64,000 nt of DNA. Origin: Synaphobranchus kaupii (taxonomy: Eukaryota; Chordata; Actinopteri; Anguilliformes; Synaphobranchidae). The notes under the pieces were generated by a model. That model was not told the DNA's origin, did no database searches, and saw only the letters and a list, made by a program, of their open reading frames with translations. This document shows positions 9,420 through 19,720 of the stretch, piece by piece. Numbering within the stretch: the stretch's first letter is position 1; each line of letters opens with the position of its first letter. Position numbers and translations under genes: made by a program. The stretch covers positions 14,994,786-15,058,785 of the forward strand of contig CM056380.1 in the NCBI GenBank assembly GCA_029718625.1. The letters run 5' to 3'.

Positions 9420-10559
9420 CTTCAATTAAATTCAATAAACTTTAATTGTCCCCATAGGGCAATTGAAATGGCAGGCCAAAAGCACATAGGTACATAAAGG
9501 TATAAAAAACAACAGAAGGGACAGGCTCTTTCTCCTCTCTTTTTGCATCTTCATGAATTCACTGCAGGAAAGCCCAACAAAGAAGTGTCAGTTACAGTGG
9601 CTCAAAGGACTGGGGTTTTCTAGCTTGAAAGCATGCATTGCGTTCAATGCTGGTTCCAGCAATTTAAGAGGTTTTCCTCTTTAAATGTATGCTTTCTAAT
9701 GTTTAAATCGTTTTGACTAAATCGAGTGCCGTCTTAAATTAATGACATTCTTTAACGTGATGAGGAGAAAACACAATGCAAACGTGCAATTCAGAGAAAA
9801 GGTTTGGAATTTTTTTGCCAGTAATTATTCAGAATTATTGCCACCCTTATTAAACAATCTCACGTTAGTTATCTCTTTGTCATTGTCTTTTGTTGATTAT
9901 TATAGGCTACATAATTGTTCTTGATTATTCAGGGAATTTGTTTGATTGACATAAGCAATCAAAATAAACGGAAACAGGTTAAGAATATGTTCGGTTTAAA
10001 TGCTTTATTCCAACGTACGGGCTGTCCTACATATTTAAATGCTACACGAGTTTATGACACAAATAAATATGCTAGCCCACAAATCTTGCTGTATTTATTG
10101 ATATTTGTTATTCAGCAAATCAATTGCTTTACTGATAATTAATGTAAACAGGTTGAGAGTTTCATCCGTTTAAAGGTAGGCTACGGTGACAGACATTTTA
10201 CATGATCCGAGATCCCACGATACGCCACTGTGCAGCAGCATGGTTAACTTCCGAATATAGATGGGGTGAAGTGCGTCTCAATTCAAATAACCCACTCCGC
10301 CCTCGCTCCCTCCCACTCGCTAAATTATATTATACTCCTGTTTTATTGGTATGTGCGTCACATCCTCCCAAGTGAAGTTTGCAAATGAAGTTTACGAGGG
10401 TGGATTTGGACGCAGCCGTCTTGGCCTTGATTTGGACATTTCCAAAATGAAACCATGTCCCCCCTCCAATAAATATGGTTTGACCAACCGTGAAGCAATG
10501 TTTGTGTTTCTTGAAAGCGCTTATGGGATATGTTGTCAATAACTAGACGCGATAACTTG
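9420..10559. other. No gene recognised
   Basis: AT-rich to mixed unique sequence. The short open frames at 9742, 9915 and 10330-10640 have no recognisable domain. Positions 10280-10320 are a C-rich tract. Nothing else was identified. Confidence 0.4.
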
Positions 10560-10680
10560 AAGTCGATAAGACGTTTGACTACATTTCCCGAATAAAACAT
10601 TGTCGAAAGGCCATGTGGTGTACATCTGCAACTCGTAAACAATCTTCCACCCGGTCCAGTACTCGAGAAAGGTAATTACC
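10560..10680 (+). promoter_or_regulatory. Possible promoter / non-coding first exon
   Basis: GACTACATTTCCCG (about 10576-10589) resembles the ACTACANNTCCC motif bound by ZNF143 at many vertebrate promoters. About 80 bp downstream, GAGAAAGGTAATT (10665-10677) resembles an exon end with a splice donor. There is no coding sequence or known partner exon. This is a weak, motif-based call. Confidence 0.2.
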
Positions 10681-10928
10681 TATTTTGTAGCAAGACAATG
10701 TTAACTATGTAATGTCTACCAGCTAACTCCAACTTTTCAAAATAGCACTTTCGTATGCTTCGCGTGTGATACCTATTTATCCATATATTTAACCAAGCTT
10801 GCAGGAAACGGCTTGAACCGATGAATGAAATAGCTAGCTGGCTTTGTAGATAACACTAGCTGGACAGGCAATTGAATGAACAAGTCAGCTAATGTTAGCA
10901 ACATCGTTTAAGCAGGGATGCAACTTGA

Positions 10929-10949
10929 CCCCCCCCCCCCCCCCCCCCC
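10929..10949. repeat. Poly-C run
   Basis: Twenty-one consecutive C; the length is likely unreliable. Shorter C runs occur in the nearby element at about 11257-11270. Confidence 0.95.
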
Positions 10950-11045
10950 GTTAATGTCTTAGCTAATGTTTTATGGCTTCTTGTCACGTTGCTAAATATA
11001 CCTAAAGTCTTTTTGTATGATTACCATTTGCAAAGTAACATTATA

Positions 11046-11926
11046 TACCGATCAGCCACATCATTAAAACCACTGACAGGTGGAGTGAATAACATTGATT
11101 ATCTTGGTGTTATTTTGGTTCTGTATTCTAGCACTTTGAGTTTGAAAGGATACAATGACAATGAGGTTGAAGTGCAGACTGTCAGCTTTAATCTGAGGGT
11201 ATTTTCATCCATATCGGGTGAACCGTTTAGAAATTATAGAACCATTTGTACATAGTCCCCCCCCCCCCCCCATTTTTGGGCATCAAAAATATTGGACAGT
11301 TTAATATAATGTAGAATAAAGTAATCATTTTTTATATTTGGTTGCATATCCTTTGCATGCTATGACTGATGTCTGTGACCCAACAACATCAAAAGACTCT
11401 TGATATCTTATTTTCTGGGACTCTTACAAGCGATACTATGTCTCTGCATTTGAATGGATCTCTATGGGAATTGGCGTTGGGGGGGGGGACAAGATTTAGC
11501 TGTAAATTATGCGCCTCAAGCCATCACTCTGCTGCCATCACTCTGCTGCAGTAGATATGGATGGATCAATTTAAGGGTTGTTTCTCCTGACAAATTTTCA
11601 GATTGAACTCTATGGAAAAATAAGTCAGGAGAAGAAACCCTTCAAGTTATCCATTTTTTTATTCTACATTATGTTAAACTGTCCAATATTTTTTGATGCC
11701 CAAAAATGGGGGGGACTATGTACGAAAGGTTCTATAATTTCTAAACGGTTCATCCGATATGGATGAAAATACCCTAAAATTTAAGCTGACAGTCTGCACT
11801 TCAACCTCATTGTCATTGTATCCTTTCAAACTGAAAGTGCTAAGAGTACAGAACCAAAATAACAACAAGATAATCAATGTTATTCACTTCACCTGTCAGT
11901 GGTTTTAATGTTGTGACTGATCGGTG
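11046..11926. mobile_element. Composite palindromic Tc1/mariner-like element B
   Basis: The outer inverted ends are CCGATCAGCCACATCATTAA (11048 on) and the complementary end ...GTTGTGACTGATCGGTG. TA dinucleotides flank both ends (11044-11045 and 11927-11928). Immediately inside, both arms change to the subterminal sequence of element C (TTTTGGTTCTGTATTCTAGC through the GTACATAGTCCCCC block). The centre is the foldback core (TCCTGACAAA...GTCAGGAG, about 11585-11630). No transposase is present. Ends of one family thus surround the arms of a second and the core seen in others. Confidence 0.8.
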
Positions 11927-12034
11927 TACTCCATTATAAATGTATCTTGTTGCTCGTTATCTGTCCAATTATTTAAACCTAGAAAAAATAATCTGATTAT
12001 TTTGAGTAAGTTCACTAATACAACACCGTGTAAC

Positions 12035-12815
12035 TGCATATATTCATAAATATGCACGGTGAAAATGGTGACGGTTAAATCCCCCCATGAAGTTTAAGTA
12101 GTGTTTGAAGTTGGCCATCTCATATCCTCGTATATCACATAGTACTACCACATTTTGACCACAAGATGGTGCCATTTCAACTATGGCCTGCCACTTTTCA
12201 ATGAACCGGGTATGCATCCAATTCATTCATAACCAATAGAACGCTGAGGTCAATGAACTTTTCAATTTGTGCTCCTTATGGTTCTGGTTGGAATTTCAAT
12301 CAATGCTGAATAACGGATATGTGAAATGGCACCATCTTGTGGTGAAAATGTGGTAGTACTATGTGATATACAGTGCCCTCCACTATTATTGGCACCCCTG
12401 GTAAAGATGAGTAAAAAGGGCTATAATAAATTCACCGTTTGGTAAATTAGCTTAATCTCACACTGAAAAAATTTGAAAAATCCAACCTTTAATTGAAGTA
12501 AATTCAAGAAATAATTATTTTTAACAGAACCACGTGTGCCACAATTATTGTCACCCCTGCATTTATATATATAGAATAAAGTAATCATTTTTTATATTTG
12601 GTCGCATATCCTTCTTGATGTCTGTGACCCAACAACATCAAAAGACTCTTGATATCTTACTCTTTATAACCCTTTTCACTCATCTTCACCAGGGGTGCCA
12701 ATAATAGTGGAGGGCACTGTACAAGGATATGACATGGCCAACTTCAACCACTAATTAAAGTTAATGGGACGATTTAACCGTCACCATGCACTGTGCATAT
12801 TCATGAATATATGAA
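12035..12815. mobile_element. Palindromic MITE split by a Tc1-like insertion
   Basis: The left arm (12035-12190; CACGGTGAAAATGGTGACGG, CATCTCATATCCTCGTATAT, CACAAGATGGTGCCATTTCA) is complementary to sequence at 12320-12370 plus 12722-12812. The intervening 12371-12719 is a separate TA-flanked element. Removing it restores a continuous right arm. Confidence 0.8.
12371..12719. mobile_element. Short non-autonomous Tc1/mariner-like element (349 bp)
   Basis: Ends CAGTGCCCTCCACTATTATT and ...AATAGTGGAGGGCACTG, with TA at 12369-12370 and 12720-12721. Same terminal family as element A but internally deleted. It contains a fragment of the foldback core's left arm (12560-12660). It is clearly younger than the MITE it interrupts. 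Confidence 0.9.
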
Positions 12816-13357
12816 GAAACTATAATCCAAGCCACAGCTTCTCATGTGCTGTCCCACATAGAGAACTTGCATTGTATGCTGTCTATAAGGGTGGGATTGT
12901 AGTAGGGTTTGGGGGGGTCCTTGGGTGTGTTTTGACTATTTAGATAGATTCCTCATGTCTGAACCATTATCGGGAAATATTTTGGTGCAAATCGGATATT
13001 GAGAACTATATTAAATCAATATTGTATGATTCCTATGTCATGAAAAGGTTCCATCTGGATGTAATCAATTAGCAACATTTCCCTTAAACCAAATAATTTT
13101 TCAACAAAATAAGGCTTCAGGGATGCTAATATTATTCCTTTCTTATTCCTAAAGCCCTTTCCAGAACAATATGTGATGTTGGGTGTCAAAATCCACCTTT
13201 CTGTGTCTGATTCATATGATTTGTGTCTGTATCACAACTTTATCTCTTTTTGAAAGTTCTTTTGAAAGCTCATTGTTTGTTCTTTACTATTTAATGCACT
13301 ATCCAGGGTAGGAGGCCTACAGAAACAGTTGTTCAACTGCATGCACATTGCATCTTC
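12816..13357. other. No gene recognised
   Basis: AT-rich unique sequence up to the assembly gap. No coding signal was seen. Confidence 0.5.
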
Positions 13358-13857
13358 NNNNNNNNNNNNNNNNNNNNNNNNNNNNNNNNNNNNNNNNNNN
13401 NNNNNNNNNNNNNNNNNNNNNNNNNNNNNNNNNNNNNNNNNNNNNNNNNNNNNNNNNNNNNNNNNNNNNNNNNNNNNNNNNNNNNNNNNNNNNNNNNNNN
13501 NNNNNNNNNNNNNNNNNNNNNNNNNNNNNNNNNNNNNNNNNNNNNNNNNNNNNNNNNNNNNNNNNNNNNNNNNNNNNNNNNNNNNNNNNNNNNNNNNNNN
13601 NNNNNNNNNNNNNNNNNNNNNNNNNNNNNNNNNNNNNNNNNNNNNNNNNNNNNNNNNNNNNNNNNNNNNNNNNNNNNNNNNNNNNNNNNNNNNNNNNNNN
13701 NNNNNNNNNNNNNNNNNNNNNNNNNNNNNNNNNNNNNNNNNNNNNNNNNNNNNNNNNNNNNNNNNNNNNNNNNNNNNNNNNNNNNNNNNNNNNNNNNNNN
13801 NNNNNNNNNNNNNNNNNNNNNNNNNNNNNNNNNNNNNNNNNNNNNNNNNNNNNNNNN
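13358..13857. other. Assembly gap (500 N)
   Basis: Exactly 500 Ns, a typical placeholder of unknown true size. It removes the left end of the DIRS element. Open frames that cross it are meaningless. Confidence 1.
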
Positions 13858-14915
13858 CCGGGACCCCTGGGGCCCGTTGCCTGGACCTTCCTGCCGTCAC
13901 CCCCGACGAGCTGTCTACGACGGCGTCGGATAGCCTGTACCGTCAGACGGACCCCCAACAGTCTGGGACTGAGGAGGGGTCAGTGTCTGGCCAGGAAAGC
14001 AACTGCGCTTCTGAGCTCCCGCCCATGGATCCCTCTGACCGGGCGGTGATTCTCAGGGCAGCGGAGCATGCTCGCCTCCCCCCGTGGCGGTTCCTGCTCC
14101 CTCACTTTTCAGCCCGCGGCGTTCAGCGGCCGAGGGCAGAGGCGTTACCACCTCTGCCCGATTTTTTGACAGAACTACAGGCACCCTGGCAGTCTCCTGG
14201 GGCCTATGTGCTCCCCAGGACCCAGTTAGCCAATATGGCGGGTGCCGCGCCCTATGGGTTGGCGGCCCCTCCACAGATTGGGCCTATGTTTTCGCTGCTC
14301 GCAGGCGTGATTCCCAGCATCCCAATAAGCGATACAGGGCTACTGACAAGCGGGTGTGTAAGGCTTATCAGTCCGCCGCCCTTGCGGCTCGACTGGCCAA
14401 CACCAACGCACTACTGCTGGTGTACCTGGAGGGTATGCTGCAGGACACGTCCTCCGCTGCCCCCCAGTGACTCAGCAAGAGAGATGCTGCGTGTGGTGGA
14501 CATTATGATGCGCGGGGCTAGTGCTCATGCTCAAGCCCTGGGGCACTCCATGTCCTCACTCGTCCTGGCACGCCGCCAGGTGTGGCTGGCTCAGTCCGGT
14601 CTAGCGGACCAGGAACAGGTAGCAGCCCTTACCGCCCCACTACTTCCGGGGCAGGTGTTCGGGCCGCCTGCAGAGGCTGCCTTGGAGCAGTCATGCAGGG
14701 CGAGAGAGATGTTGGGGGCAGTAGGACGGGCTCCAGCCCCGCGGCCCCCAGCACGCGGGGCGTTCGGGAATCGTTTTTTTCACGGAGCTCCCCCAGCTTT
14801 TCAGGGGCCTTCATCCGACTTCCCGGAGCCGAGGCCCCGGAATTCTCAGCGGGACGGGGCGCGGTTCCGAAAACCCCCCGGTAAGTCAGCTTCCCGAGGC
14901 CCGTCCCGTCGCTGA
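13858..14915 (+). pseudogene. DIRS ORF1 (gag-like), frame-disrupted
   Basis: Proline-rich N-terminal part, then a helical segment typical of DIRS ORF1 (K-A-Y-Q-S-A-A-L-A-A-R-L-A-N-T-N-A-L-L-L), then the conserved S-L-V-L-A-R-R-Q-V-W-L-A-Q block. It ends in a basic Arg/Ser/Pro-rich tail, stopping at 14913. The presumed capsid-like role is inferred from the family. The middle segment (about 14330-14460) lies in a different frame from both sides; the second break coincides with a C6 run at 14460-14465. The start lies in the gap. Confidence 0.7.
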
Positions 14916-15060
14916 CGGTTACCAGCCTCCGGCACCGTGTTTTTTCCCATCTTCATCTCGCAAAGTGGCGCCTATATTCCCGATGTCCTTGGGTGCTCAG
15001 CACTTTGGAGTCGGGGTACAGGCTCCAATTCAACACCAGGCACCCCCGCTTTTGCGGGGT

Positions 15061-16798
15061 TATTCCCTACTCGGGTGAGAGACGGGGCTGCTGCGCGAGC
15101 TCTCTCCAACGAGATTCTGGTGTTGCTAGAGAAGGGAGTAATAACACCCCTGCCCTCGGTGGCAGCGGGACGGGGGTTTTATTCAGCCTATTTTCTGGCC
15201 CCCAAGAAGGATGGGGGGCTTCCGCCCCATCCTAGACCTGAGAGGGCTCAACCGCTTTTTAAAACACCTGCCCTTCCGCATGCTCCGCCTCGCCAGTCTC
15301 CTCCTTCAGGTGAGAGATGGCGATTGGTTCACCTCTGTGGATCTGAGGGATGCGTACTTCCATATCCCCATACACCGGGATCACCGGAAGTACCTCCACT
15401 TTTTCTTCAAGGGCACAGGGTACGAGTACTCGGTCCTCCCCTTTGGCCTAGCCCTGGCCCCACGCACTTTTACGAAGTGCATGGATGCCGCGCTGATCCC
15501 CACTCCGTCGCCAAGGTATTCGCATTGCGAACTACCTGGACGACTGGCTAATCTGTGCTCCGTCAGTGGAGCGAGCAAGAGAGGATACAAGGTTGGTACT
15601 GGCCCACTTGGCCAGCTTGGGCCTGACCCTGAACAGGGAAAAGAGCCACCTCACCCCCTCTAGAGAGAGGGTTTTCCTGGGCCTGGTTTTGAACTCGGGG
15701 TCCATGCGGGCCTCTCTAACCCCAGAGAGGCAACAGGTTTTGATGAAGAGTCTGTCCCATTTTGCCGCAGGGCGGCAGGTGACAGTAAGACATTGCCGGA
15801 GGCTGCTCGGCCTGATGGCTTCAGCCGCCCAGGTTGTGCCACTTGGGCTGCTGCATATGCGCCCGTTACAGCGTTGGGCGACGGCACAAGGAGTGAGCCC
15901 ACACGAAGACGGGCGGAGACTCCTCCCTATTACCCAGAAGTGCCTGGAATCAGTGGATTGGTGGCTCACCACCCCTGGCCTCAATGAGGGCGTTCCCTTG
16001 GGGCCAGTAGGTTTAAGGGTGACAATCACCACGGATGCCTCCAAGACCGGCTGGGGAGCCATCAGAGGGAGCCAGTCCATGCAGGGTTCGTGGAGCCCCT
16101 CATGGGCAGGGAAACATATAAACCTGCTAGAAATAGAGGCAGTGCTTCGGGCATTGATCCATTTCCGCCCAGTGGTCTGGCGCAGACATGTTCTCGTCCG
16201 GACAGACAGCTCCACGGTAGTCTCCTACATCAATCGCCAGGGTGGGGTTCGATCCCCAACCCTGCATGCGAAAGCATATCAGATCCTGCTATGGGCACAT
16301 GCTCGAGGCATGTCCCTGAGGGCAGTGCACGTGCCGGGCACAGCCAATGTGGCAGCCGAGACCAGGGGAATGGCGCCTGCACCCAGATATCATTTGGTCC
16401 CGCTTCGGGGAGGCACAGGTGGACCTCTTCGCATCCGGGGGAGAATTCTCACTGCCCCCTGTGGTACTCAATGGTGGGCACGGCGGGGACATTGGGCGTG
16501 TGACGCGCTGGCACACCAGTGGCCTCCACCCCTGCTCTATGCTTTTCTCCCCTTGCCTCTCCTGCCCACAGTTCTGGCAAGGATCAGGAACTCAGGGGCA
16601 CAGGTTCTGCTGATTGCCCCCAACTGGCCCCAGCAGAGATGGATTGCAGACCTAAGGGAGTCGCTACAGGGCACCCCCTGGCGCCTCCCAACCAGGGCGG
16701 ATATGCTGTCGCAGGCCCAGGGCCTGCTGTGGCATCCGAACCCGGAGTTTTTCAACCTGCATGTTTGGCCCGTGGGCGGAGGTGCCCGCAGGGCCTAG
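15061..16798 (+). pseudogene. DIRS reverse transcriptase-RNase H, two frame breaks
   Basis: RT motifs in order: A-P-K-K-D-G-G (about 15200), F-R-P-I-L-D-L-R-G-L-N (15214 on), V-D-L-R-D-A-Y-F-H-I-P-I (motif A), and Y-L-D-D (15533-15544, the catalytic aspartates). RNase H follows with T-D-A-S-K-T-G-W-G-A, L-L-E-I-E-A, R-T-D-S-S-T and the H-V-P-G-T-A-N block, then the DIRS-type C-terminal region (L-I-A-P-N-W-P-Q). The frame shifts once at a G6 run (about 15213-15218) and once near 15499-15510 beside a C4 run. Otherwise the reading is continuous to the TAG at 16796. The start is uncertain. All catalytic residues that I checked are present. Confidence 0.85.
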
Positions 16799-16915
16799 AG
16801 TCAGCAGTGCTGGAGACACTTCAGGCATCTAAGGCCCCCTCCACGAGGGGCGCGGTTCAGCCGCTGGTGCCAAACGAACGGGTCTAGCCTGACCCGGTGT
16901 GACGTATCAGTCGTT

Positions 16916-17860
16916 TTGGCATTTCTCCAGTCCCTCTTTGAAGAAGGTCTGGCAGAATCCACGCTAAGGGGTTATCTGGCGGCCATTTCGGACTGCCATG
17001 ACCGTATCGGGGGCCGGACAGTGGGATCTCACCCTCTCGCCAGCCAATTCCTCCGAGGAGCCAGGCGGCTTCGGCCGCCTAGATCTAACGCAGTCCCTTC
17101 ATAGGACCTGCAGCTGGTCTTGAATGCCCTCACTGAGCCGCCATTCGAGCCCCTGGATGGGCTCAGCCTAAAGCTCCTCTCTTTGAAGACGGCCTTCCTG
17201 CTCGCTATCGCCTCTGCGAGGCGTGTGAGCGAGCTGAACGCACTGTCGATACACCCAGCCTGTATGCGGTTGGGGGACAGTAGCTCACCGGTCTCTCTGC
17301 GCCCCAACCCCGCGTTTCGGCCTAAGGTCCTCTCGCGGTCATACGTCTCTCGGCTAATCGTGTTGGAGGCTTTTCATCCTCCTCCCCATGAGACCCCTGA
17401 AGAGGCCAGACTGCACTCACTGTGCCCTGTCCGGGCCCTGCGGTCTTACATCTCCCGCACAAGTGCGGTTAGGAGAACCAATAACCTGTTTGTGGGTTAT
17501 GGAGGGGCTACGCAGGGGCTTGCCCTGTCTAAACAGCGCTTGGCCCACTGGATTGTAGAGACGATTTCCACGGCTTACAGCAGCTCTGATGTGCCCCCTC
17601 CCTCAGGCGTGGTAGCTCACTCCACTCGGGGTGTAGCTACCTCCTGGGCCTTACTACGTGGCGCCCCACTCGCTGACATTTGTGCAGCGGCGGGCTGGGC
17701 CTCATCACCCACTTTCGCCAGGTTTTATGACCTGGACGTAGTGTCATCAGTATCCTCGGGGCAGTGGAGCAACCTCATATGTAAATTAGTGATGATTCAG
17801 GGTTTTTATCACCCGGTGGTTATGTTCCACGTTTCCCACTTGAGCTTGCTCTTCTGGTAG
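16916..17860 (+). pseudogene. DIRS tyrosine recombinase, one in-frame stop
   Basis: N-terminal core-binding part (L-F-E-E-G-L-A-E-S-T-L-R-G-Y-L), then a TAG at 17102-17104, then the catalytic domain in the same frame. Catalytic set: Arg in A-S-A-R-R-V-S-E-L (about 17219), H-S-T-R-G (His 17618, Arg 17627), then A-G-W-A-S-S and the nucleophile Tyr in F-A-R-F-Y (17726-17728). Known role in the family: integration of circular cDNA by site-specific recombination, leaving no target duplication. Only the single stop mars it. Confidence 0.85.
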
Positions 17861-17968
17861 AACAGCAGCCAATGGTGTATTTTATTTGACGGGATCCGCA
17901 CTCATGCTATGACCCTGCGGTCCTGGTTACCCCACTACATCCCCCGCCTGACTTTATTTGGTACTCTG

Positions 17969-18297
17969 TGACCCATACCATGGCGTGTTGACCGGTATGA
18001 AATAGAACGTACGGTTTACGGATGTAACCCTGGTTCTATGAATACGGTCAACACGCCACGCTGCGTGGGCAGGCGGGGAACCTTGCGCCATCAGGACGGC
18101 AATTGCCCTCAAGTCGGCAAAAGAGGTCGGGCGGCGTACAAGCGCCATATTTATGGCGTGACGTGGTTCCGCCCGTAGTGGTGGTTAACTTGATAAACAG
18201 TCTCCTAGCAGCTCCTCCTCTCGGCGAGGATGACCCATACCGTGGCGTGTTGACCGTATTCATAGAACCAGGGTTACATCCGTAACCCGTACGTTCT
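17969..18297. repeat. DIRS right terminal region: long inverted repeat and direct repeat
   Basis: 18009-18064 (GAACGTACGGTTTACGGATG ...) is almost perfectly complementary to 18241-18296 (... CATCCGTAACCCGTACGTTC), giving arms of about 56 bp. In addition, TGACCCATACC[A/G]TGGCGTG occurs directly at about 17969 and 18231. This is the terminal plus internal-complementary arrangement expected of DIRS elements and marks the right boundary at about 18297. Confidence 0.85.
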
Positions 18298-18865
18298 CTT
18301 CCTGATTTTAGTTAAAACTCTAGCAGCAGTATTCTGAATGATTTATAACTGTCTTAATGCCTTGTTGGGAAGCCCAGAGAGAAGTGCATTACAATTGTCA
18401 AACCTGCTCATAATGAACGTGTGCATTAGTTTCTCTGTGTCATCTTTAGTGAGAACAGATCTGCTTTAACAATGTTTCTCTGATGGTAAAAAGGTGGTTT
18501 TGGTCACATCCCGTATATGTGGCTCAAAGCTCAGGTCGCTGTCAAAAATAACACCTAGATTTTTAGAGTTTTGATATTGTGCCTTAACTTAATGTCAATA
18601 TTTTCTCTCGGGGTGCCTTAGGTCCAAATACCAATATTTCAGTTTTATTCTTGTTTAACTGCAGGAAGCTCTGTGCCATCCAAGCATTAATGTCAGTGAT
18701 ACAGCTGGTTAGTCTATCAATGGGGTAAGGATAATCGGACATGGCAGAGATACATTGGCATAGAAATGAAATTCGATGTGGATGATGGCCCCTAGTCGGA
18801 ACATATACACACTAAAAAGGATTAAGAAGGGGCCTAATATCAAACCATGAGGCACGCCACAGAGA
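18298..18865 (-). pseudogene. L2-like LINE reverse transcriptase fragment
   Basis: The minus strand reads G-V-P-H-G-L-I-L-G-P and, some 25 residues later, F-H-F-Y-A-N, a decayed form of the catalytic F-x-x-Y-A-D-D. Further on come N-L-G-V-I-F-D-S-D-L-S-F and the C-terminal R-F-D-N-C-N-A-L-L-S-G-L-P, characteristic of the RT thumb of L2/CR1-type LINEs. Several stops and frame breaks are present. It abuts the DIRS right end at 18297. Confidence 0.7.
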
Positions 18866-19066
18866 TTCAGGCAGCTGGCCAAAATGATGATGTGTATAGC
18901 GTAGTGTTCACCGCTGAATCACAAGAAAATATAAATAAAAAAATGAGGAATCTGGGTGCCCCAAGAAAGTAAAGAATTTGAAACAAAGTTGTGCTTATCC
19001 TGGAGGTGTAAACTCCCATGAGATTGTGTGTGTGTCTGTGCGTTTTTGTCCTAGCTGTATATCCCT

Positions 19067-19712
19067 CTGCACTGTAGGTAATCTCAGTTTGCTGACCACC
19101 GCTATGCACTGTGGGTAATCTCTGTTTCCAGGCCGTTGCTGTGCACTATGTGTAATCTCAGGCTGTGTCCGAAACTACTCACTAATCCCTAATACCCAAG
19201 TAGTGAATGTGCATATAGGGTGATAAATAGTGTACTATTTAAACAATGAATTCGGACAACAGACTTTGTGTTCTTAAAACATAACCCCTGTACAGGTCCT
19301 GCTTTTGATATTAAACCTACTTTTATCACGCAAAGACGAGTAGCAGCTCACTTAAAAATAATATTATTGGCATTTTAGTAGAGACGTGGTGAACGGCGAA
19401 CCGTAATGTTGACTAGCTTGTAAACTGCGTCACTTAGTATACAAACTGGTCTATTTTTTTTATAAAGTTTTTTGTAAAAACCTTCACAAACAGTTTGCAA
19501 AGCATTATAGTTAATTTTCACCTTTTTAGTGTTGCTTACTAGATATTACAGTGTATTTCTAGTGTACTAAAACGTATGCTAAATTTGATTAGAGAATTCG
19601 GACACTAGACCAAGATGGCTGATGGCCAAAATATAGTAAATAGGTAGCCATTTTGGACACAGCCTAAGTTTGCTGTCCATTGCTCTGCACTGTGGGTAAT
19701 CTCAGTTTTCTG
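19067..19712. repeat. Degenerate tandem repeat split by a MITE, next to the splice acceptor
   Basis: TGCACTGTGGGTAATCTCAG-like units occur at 19067-19160 (three diverged copies) and again at 19680-19705, immediately before the polypyrimidine tract and CAG acceptor of the ppp1r16b exon. The 504-bp MITE at 19161-19664 lies between them. Confidence 0.75.
19161..19664. mobile_element. MITE with GGCTGTGTCC ends
   Basis: Left end GGCTGTGTCCGAAA and right end TTTTGGACACAGCC are inverted repeats with one mismatch. Subterminal TTCGGACA motifs recur at 19251 and 19595. The interior is AT-rich with no coding sequence. I could not fix a target-site duplication, so the superfamily is unassigned. Confidence 0.75.
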
Positions 19713-19720
19713 TCTTTCAG

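Larger units (their letters stand above)
13858..18297 (+). mobile_element. DIRS-type tyrosine-recombinase retrotransposon, left end in gap
   Basis: Order: gag-like ORF1, reverse transcriptase and RNase H, tyrosine recombinase, then a right terminal inverted-repeat region. A tyrosine recombinase instead of an integrase, and inverted or internally complementary termini instead of LTRs, define DIRS elements. GC content is much higher than the flanks, a sign of recent arrival. Coding is interrupted by a few single-base frame breaks and one in-frame stop; the breaks I could place lie at homopolymers. It sits upstream of the ppp1r16b terminal exon, presumably in its intron, in the same orientation. 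Confidence 0.9.

Noticed and set aside
10330..10642. Overlapping small frames on both strands near 10.4 kb
   Set aside because: No domain or codon pattern; kept only as a weak promoter candidate downstream.
13232..14915. Long frames crossing the N gap
   Set aside because: The gap contributes 500 undetermined bases; only the part after 13858 is real sequence.
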